In this document: positions 45,901 to 48,938 of the stretch, in pieces
How positions within the stretch are numbered: position 1 is the first letter of the stretch
Layout of the letters: each line of letters starts with the position of its first letter
DNA from: Opitutaceae bacterium
Lineage (GTDB): Bacteria > Verrucomicrobiota > Verrucomicrobiia > Opitutales > Opitutaceae
Length of the DNA: 48,938 nt
Direction of reading: 5' to 3'
Assembly: GCA_027485815.1 (NCBI GenBank)
Contig: JAIXQE010000112.1
Coordinates: 1 to 48,938 of the forward strand
Position numbers and translations under genes: made by a program
Notes under the pieces: model-generated
What the model was told of the DNA's origin: nothing
What the model saw: the letters and a program-made list of their open reading frames with translations, nothing else
The model's database searches: none

Positions 45901-48192
45901 TCAGGGGGCGGGCAGGAGCTGGACCGCGTCGATGTGGGCGTTGCCGTTGGCCGTCGCGGCATCGACGACCACCGCGTGGGTCTCACCGGCGGTGAAGCGG
46001 TAGGTGCCGAGCGGGATCCAACGCGTGTCGATCGGCGGGGTGACCCGCTGGTTCACGGTGACCTTGGCTTCGCCGCCGGCGTGGCGCACCGTGACCGCGG
46101 TGTTGCTGGCGCGGTTCTCGTGGGCCGCGCTGGCGAAGCGGACCTCATAGTTGCCGGTGGTCGGCACCGTGAACTCGAAGGTGGCGGTGTGGCCGGGGCC
46201 ACGGGCATAGGCGTAGTCGTTACCGACGAAGGCCAGGCCACCGCCGTTGGTCCACTTGCCGGTCAGTTTCGCCTTGGTGTTGTCGACGACGATGCCCTTG
46301 AGCGCGGTGAGGGCGACGCCGCGGCCGCCGTTGTCGTCCACCGGGCCGGGGGTGGGGCCGCTGAGGTCAAAGGTGTTGTCCGGAAGGCGCCGGGCGCGGC
46401 CGGGCAACTGCAGCAGTTGGTCCATCTCGGACCAGTAGAGCGTGTAGACCTCGCGCGGGGTGCAGTTCCGCCGCACCGCGACGGAGGCGGCCTTGCCGAC
46501 GACCTCGCCCATCATCCCGATCGTCTTCATCACGCGCACCGTGCCGAGGGCCACGTCGGTGACGCTGATGTTGCGGCCGGCCATGAACAGGTTGCTGATG
46601 TTGACCGAGTACAGCGTGCGGTAGGGGATCGGGTAACCGTACTGCCGGTCGACGCGGCGATCGTGGTCCGCGTAGGAGATGAAGGGATTGTCGGGGAACT
46701 TCTTCGCGTACTCCTGCTTCGGGAAGTGCAGGTCGATGCTCCAGGTGCTCGGCACGCAGCCGTCCGGGAAGTCGCGTTTGTTCACGATGTCCTCCTGGGT
46801 GAGCATCACGTCGCCGACGATGCGGCGGGACTCGCGGGTGCCGCCGATGTACGCCACCCAGTCCAGCTTGGCCTTGGGGTGCTCGGCCTTGCCGTCGCGG
46901 TTCTTCATCGCGTTGAAGGCGCCGAAGACCGCGCGGAGGTTCCAGTCGCGGATCAGCTCGAGGTCGTTGATCGGGTGCTTGTTGAAGCCGCTCTCCCAGA
47001 ACCACTCGCCCTTGCCCTTGTCGGCCATGTCGGCGCGTCCCATCTTCGGGTACGGGAAGTCGTCCATCGTGAGGTCGAGGGCCCACGGGGTCTCGGGGAA
47101 GGCGCGTGGTTCGGCGGCGTTGCTCCAGACCCACATGTTGCTCATGCCGAGCAGGTCCTTCAGCTCGATCTCGTACTTGGCGCCGGCGAGGTGGGCGAGG
47201 TTCCCGTGGCCGGTGCAGTCCACGAAGAGCTTCCCGCGGAAGCGCTTCTCGCGGCTGGTGGTGGTGTTGAGGGAAGTGACCGAGAGGATCTTCCCGTCGC
47301 GGCTCTCGGCGGCATACACGTGCTCGTTGAGGAACAGGCTGATGTTCTTCTCCTTGCGGACGTGCGCCTCCTTCTGGGCGTCGCCGAACTCCTCGTACAT
47401 GCCGGGGGAGTTCTTCGCGCGGTCCGCGAACTCCTCCACCATCTCGCCGATATTCGGGTACTTGCCGCGGCGGATCAGGCCCATCGACCACACGCGGACC
47501 TCGGAGCTGCCGTTGCCGCCCAGCACGGGGCGGTTCTGGATGAGGGCGACCTTCAGGCCCTGGCGGGCTGCGGAGATGGCGCTGCCGAGGCCGCCGTAGC
47601 CGCCGCCGACGACCACCAGGTCGAACTCGCCCATGTCCTCCGGAGCGGCCGGGAGGCCGAGCGCGGCCTTGCGCCACGCGGAGAGGGGCGCGGAGTCATC
47701 CGGCGGCGTCTCCTTCAGGTCCTGCGTGAAATAGATCGCGTCGCAGCGGCCGTTGAAGCCCGTGAGGTCGCGGAGGGCGACCGCGAGGCTGGCGCTGGTG
47801 GCCTCGATCACGCCGCCATCCTGCCAGGACCAGGCCTTGCCCTTGGTCCCGAACGTCTCGGCGAGGGGCTGGCCGTTGACCAGCACCTGGAAGCGGCCGG
47901 GCGTGCCGGGCGCGCCCCAATGGGCGACCCAGTCCTTGGTGCGGACCCAGACGCGGTACTTGCCGGTGGCGGGGAGGGTGGCGGTGGTGGTGGCGTCGGC
48001 GACCGGCTGGCCCAGCCCGTGGGCGAGCAGGTAGGGCGAGCCCATGATCTCGATGAACTGGGTGTCGAGCGACCAGCCGCCCGGATTACGGAAGCTTTCC
48101 GCCTCGAGCAGGAGGCGGGGCGACGCGGCCGCGGCGGGGAGGGGGGACAGCAGGCCGAGCAGGCCGGCGAGGAGCGGGAGGGGCAGGCGCAT
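45901..48192 (-). CDS. Secreted FAD-dependent oxidoreductase with beta domains at both ends
   Basis: Protein of 763 residues with a signal peptide (PLPLLAGLLGLLSPLPAAAA). Residues about 25-165 form a beta domain (LLLEAESFRNPGGWSLD to ALRDLTGFNGRCDAIYF). The FAD core starts at FDLVVVGGGYGGLGSAISAA with VLGGNGSSEVRVWSMGLI, a FVDCTGHGNLAHLAGAKYEI segment, and NLFMAGRNISVTDVALGTVR. Residues about 635-763 form a golvesin-like domain like that of the protein at 38852-40969, ending HIDAVQLLPAP. Such proteins are annotated as FAD-dependent oxidoreductases of unknown substrate in Verrucomicrobia. The ApbE unit lies just beyond its stop (21 bp), in the same direction, so the flavoproteins may be functionally linked. 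Confidence 0.87.
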   Translation of the reverse strand: MRLPLPLLAGLLGLLSPLPAAAASPRLLLEAESFRNPGGWSLDTQFIEIMGSPYLLAHGLGQPVADATTTATLPATGKYRVWVRTKDWVAHWGAPGTPGRFQVLVNGQPLAETFGTKGKAWSWQDGGVIEATSASLAVALRDLTGFNGRCDAIYFTQDLKETPPDDSAPLSAWRKAALGLPAAPEDMGEFDLVVVGGGYGGLGSAISAARQGLKVALIQNRPVLGGNGSSEVRVWSMGLIRRGKYPNIGEMVEEFADRAKNSPGMYEEFGDAQKEAHVRKEKNISLFLNEHVYAAESRDGKILSVTSLNTTTSREKRFRGKLFVDCTGHGNLAHLAGAKYEIELKDLLGMSNMWVWSNAAEPRAFPETPWALDLTMDDFPYPKMGRADMADKGKGEWFWESGFNKHPINDLELIRDWNLRAVFGAFNAMKNRDGKAEHPKAKLDWVAYIGGTRESRRIVGDVMLTQEDIVNKRDFPDGCVPSTWSIDLHFPKQEYAKKFPDNPFISYADHDRRVDRQYGYPIPYRTLYSVNISNLFMAGRNISVTDVALGTVRVMKTIGMMGEVVGKAASVAVRRNCTPREVYTLYWSEMDQLLQLPGRARRLPDNTFDLSGPTPGPVDDNGGRGVALTALKGIVVDNTKAKLTGKWTNGGGLAFVGNDYAYARGPGHTATFEFTVPTTGNYEVRFASAAHENRASNTAVTVRHAGGEAKVTVNQRVTPPIDTRWIPLGTYRFTAGETHAVVVDAATANGNAHIDAVQLLPAP

Positions 48193-48573
48193 AGGGAAAG
48201 GGGCGGGGTTAGTGGGGGCGGCAGGATGCAACGGGACCCCACGCGAAATCCAGCCGGGAATCGCCGGCGGGAAAGCCCGCCGGCGCTTTCCCGCGGTGGC
48301 CGGGCGCGGCCGGTTTTGAAAAACAGAAACGGATTTCTGTTTTTCCAGGACCGCCGCCCACGGCGGCGATCCTTCGCTTCTAGTGTCGGCGGAGTTTACA
48401 GATTAGTTTGGCGCCACTGGCGATCGTAGACGGCGCACGGAAAAGTTATTCCCATAAAGCCTTAATTGGAAAAGGTTTGAGCTGATTTAGAGAACGCGTG
48501 ATCCGGCGCGGTACGGAAGATGCTGACGGGTAGTAGTTCCCCGTAAGCTCAATCCCAACCCCCTCCCAATACG
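48193..48573. other. 381-bp AT-richer intergenic region
   Basis: The stretch between the FAD oxidoreductase start and the small PEP-CTERM-like gene contains no convincing protein frame. It is less GC-rich than its surroundings, especially 48310-48350 and 48380-48570. It has the inverted repeat annotated separately and a GC stem, CGCCGCC (48352-48358) with GGCGGCG (48362-48368). The antisense frame 48446-48799 is not a believable protein. The two flanking genes diverge, so promoters for both should lie here. Confidence 0.5.
48318..48345. repeat. Perfect 12-bp AT-rich inverted repeat
   Basis: GAAAAACAGAAA (48318-48329) and TTTCTGTTTTTC (48334-48345) are exact reverse complements around the 4-base loop CGGA. 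It stands out because the surrounding genome is very GC-rich. It could be an operator for a dimeric protein or a bidirectional terminator-like hairpin. It lies 126 bp upstream of the FAD oxidoreductase gene and 229 bp upstream of the PEP-CTERM-like gene. Confidence 0.85.
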
Positions 48574-48708
48574 ATGAACGCCCTGCTCTTCCTTGCCTCC
48601 AGAACGCCGGCACCGGTTGCCGAGGTCTCCACGAGCTCCCTCCTAGTTGCCGGTGGCCTGATGGCCATGATCGCCGTCGTCCGACTGGTTCGCCGGAAGG
48701 ACCGCTGA
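48574..48708 (+). CDS. 44-residue PEP-CTERM-like small membrane protein
   Basis: Small ORF of 44 codons, closed by an in-frame stop (48544) upstream. Its product has a short N-terminus, then VAEVSTSSLLVAGG, a hydrophobic stretch (LLVAGGLMAMIAVV) and a basic tail (RLVRRKDR). This is the layout of a PEP-CTERM exosortase signal, whose usual form is VPEPST, a transmembrane segment and an Arg cluster. Both prolines are replaced (Ala and Val), while V-x-E-x-S-T is kept. PEP-CTERM signals usually end a larger secreted protein, whereas almost nothing precedes it here. No exosortase gene is in the window. It could be a degenerate remnant or a stand-alone small membrane protein. Confidence 0.5.
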   Translation: MNALLFLASRTPAPVAEVSTSSLLVAGGLMAMIAVVRLVRRKDR

Positions 48709-48731
48709 GCCACGCCGAACCCGAAGAGCCT

Positions 48732-48938
48732 TCAGCCGCCGTCACGGCTGCTGGGGTCTCCCGGTTCGCGCGGCTGCGGGCCCGCATTGCCGCCGCCACC
48801 GCCGCTGTCGCGGGACCCGAACGGGTCCCACAGGCGCCCCCAGATGCCGCGGGGATAGCGGTCCATTCCGTCGAAACCCAAGCGGGCGGGCGTCTCCGGT
48901 TGCTGGGGCAGGTAGGCGGTCCCGAACAGCCAGTCCCA
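48732..48938 (-). CDS. Sterol desaturase/fatty acid hydroxylase-family protein, C-terminal part
   Basis: The last 68 residues of a minus-strand protein run off the right edge of the window. The segment DWLFGTAYLPQQPETPARLG followed by FDGMDRYPRGIWGRLWDPFG is the characteristic C-terminal part of the sterol desaturase/fatty acid hydroxylase family (the W-D-x-L-F-G-T-x-Y pattern). A Gly-rich and then polar tail of 24 residues follows to the TGA at 48732. The catalytic His motifs lie outside the window. The stop lies 23 bp beyond the end of the small plus-strand gene, the two being convergent. Confidence 0.8.
   Translation of the reverse strand, partial: WDWLFGTAYLPQQPETPARLGFDGMDRYPRGIWGRLWDPFGSRDSGGGGGNAGPQPREPGDPSSRDGG

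Noticed and set aside
45787-48429. Plus-strand open frame of 880 codons opposite the second FAD oxidoreductase
   Set aside because: Val/Asp/Glu/His-rich repetitive translation with no fold; the minus-strand protein is supported by FAD motifs.
48446-48799. Minus-strand frame of 117 codons across the PEP-CTERM-like gene
   Set aside because: It overlaps the small gene and the sterol-desaturase end, and its translation has no recognisable structure.
1-48938. Insertion sequences, CRISPR arrays, phage genes, tRNA or rRNA genes
   Set aside because: I looked on both strands for transposase or integrase motifs, regular spaced repeats and cloverleaf-like sequences and saw none. A tRNA search program would be needed to exclude tRNAs completely.

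Overview
The window is very GC-rich, densely coding and free of insertion sequences, phage genes, CRISPR arrays and recognisable rRNA or tRNA genes. The gene families point to a Gram-negative bacterium of the Verrucomicrobiota, most likely Opitutaceae-like. This rests on a planctomycete/verrucomicrobial type DUF1592-family cytochrome c, secreted FAD-dependent oxidoreductases with golvesin-like domains, RNase Y, lipid A aminoarabinose genes and a PEP-CTERM-like tail protein. The assignment is an inference from gene content, not from a marker gene.

Left part (1-14.8 kb, all plus strand). The window opens inside carB, followed by purU, a TPR membrane protein, and an aminoarabinose block in which the two halves of ArnA are separate genes followed by arnD. 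Then come a DUF1592/DUF1588-type cytochrome c protein, an M32 carboxypeptidase overlapping a TatD-type hydrolase, and a LolD/MacB-like ABC ATPase and permease followed by a secreted DUF3299-like protein.

Middle (14.9-23.4 kb). A minus-strand TRAP transporter (dctP-dctQ-dctM with overlapping or nearly touching ends) is divergent from queF. Next are a FlaA1/PglF-type nucleotide-sugar dehydratase, a DUF2256 zinc-ribbon protein, a methyltransferase, an SRPBCC protein, a cysteine-containing hypothetical protein, a LuxR-family response regulator with a perfect palindrome in its promoter region, and a convergent Hpt protein.

Lipid block (23.5-31.6 kb, minus strand). Eight genes lie in one direction: acyl desaturase, FAD amine-oxidase-like protein, DUF1365, CFA-synthase-like methyltransferase, DUF1475, DUF2062, DUF1295, and a second CFA-like methyltransferase. 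Three pairs overlap by ATGA. A GNAT acetyltransferase follows. The gene set suggests phospholipid acyl-chain desaturation followed by methylation, giving cyclopropane, methyl-branched or furan fatty acids.

Right part (31.7-48.9 kb). This holds secreted or lipoprotein enzymes: a TIM-barrel glycosidase-like protein, a dienelactone hydrolase, a PL10-like pectate lyase, and a beta-lactamase-fold/NamZ fusion lipoprotein. A cytochrome b562-like protein with a clear intrinsic terminator follows. After it are two large secreted FAD oxidoreductases, RNase Y, an amidohydrolase, and an ApbE flavin transferase paired with a membrane FMN/4Fe-4S protein that carries the flavinylation motif. The edge has a 381-bp AT-richer gap with a perfect 12-bp inverted repeat, a 44-residue PEP-CTERM-like protein, and the C-terminus of a sterol-desaturase-family protein.

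Several gene starts share a pattern of two TTGC-containing hexamers 16-17 bp apart, often very close to the start codon. This is a candidate promoter architecture with short or absent leaders.
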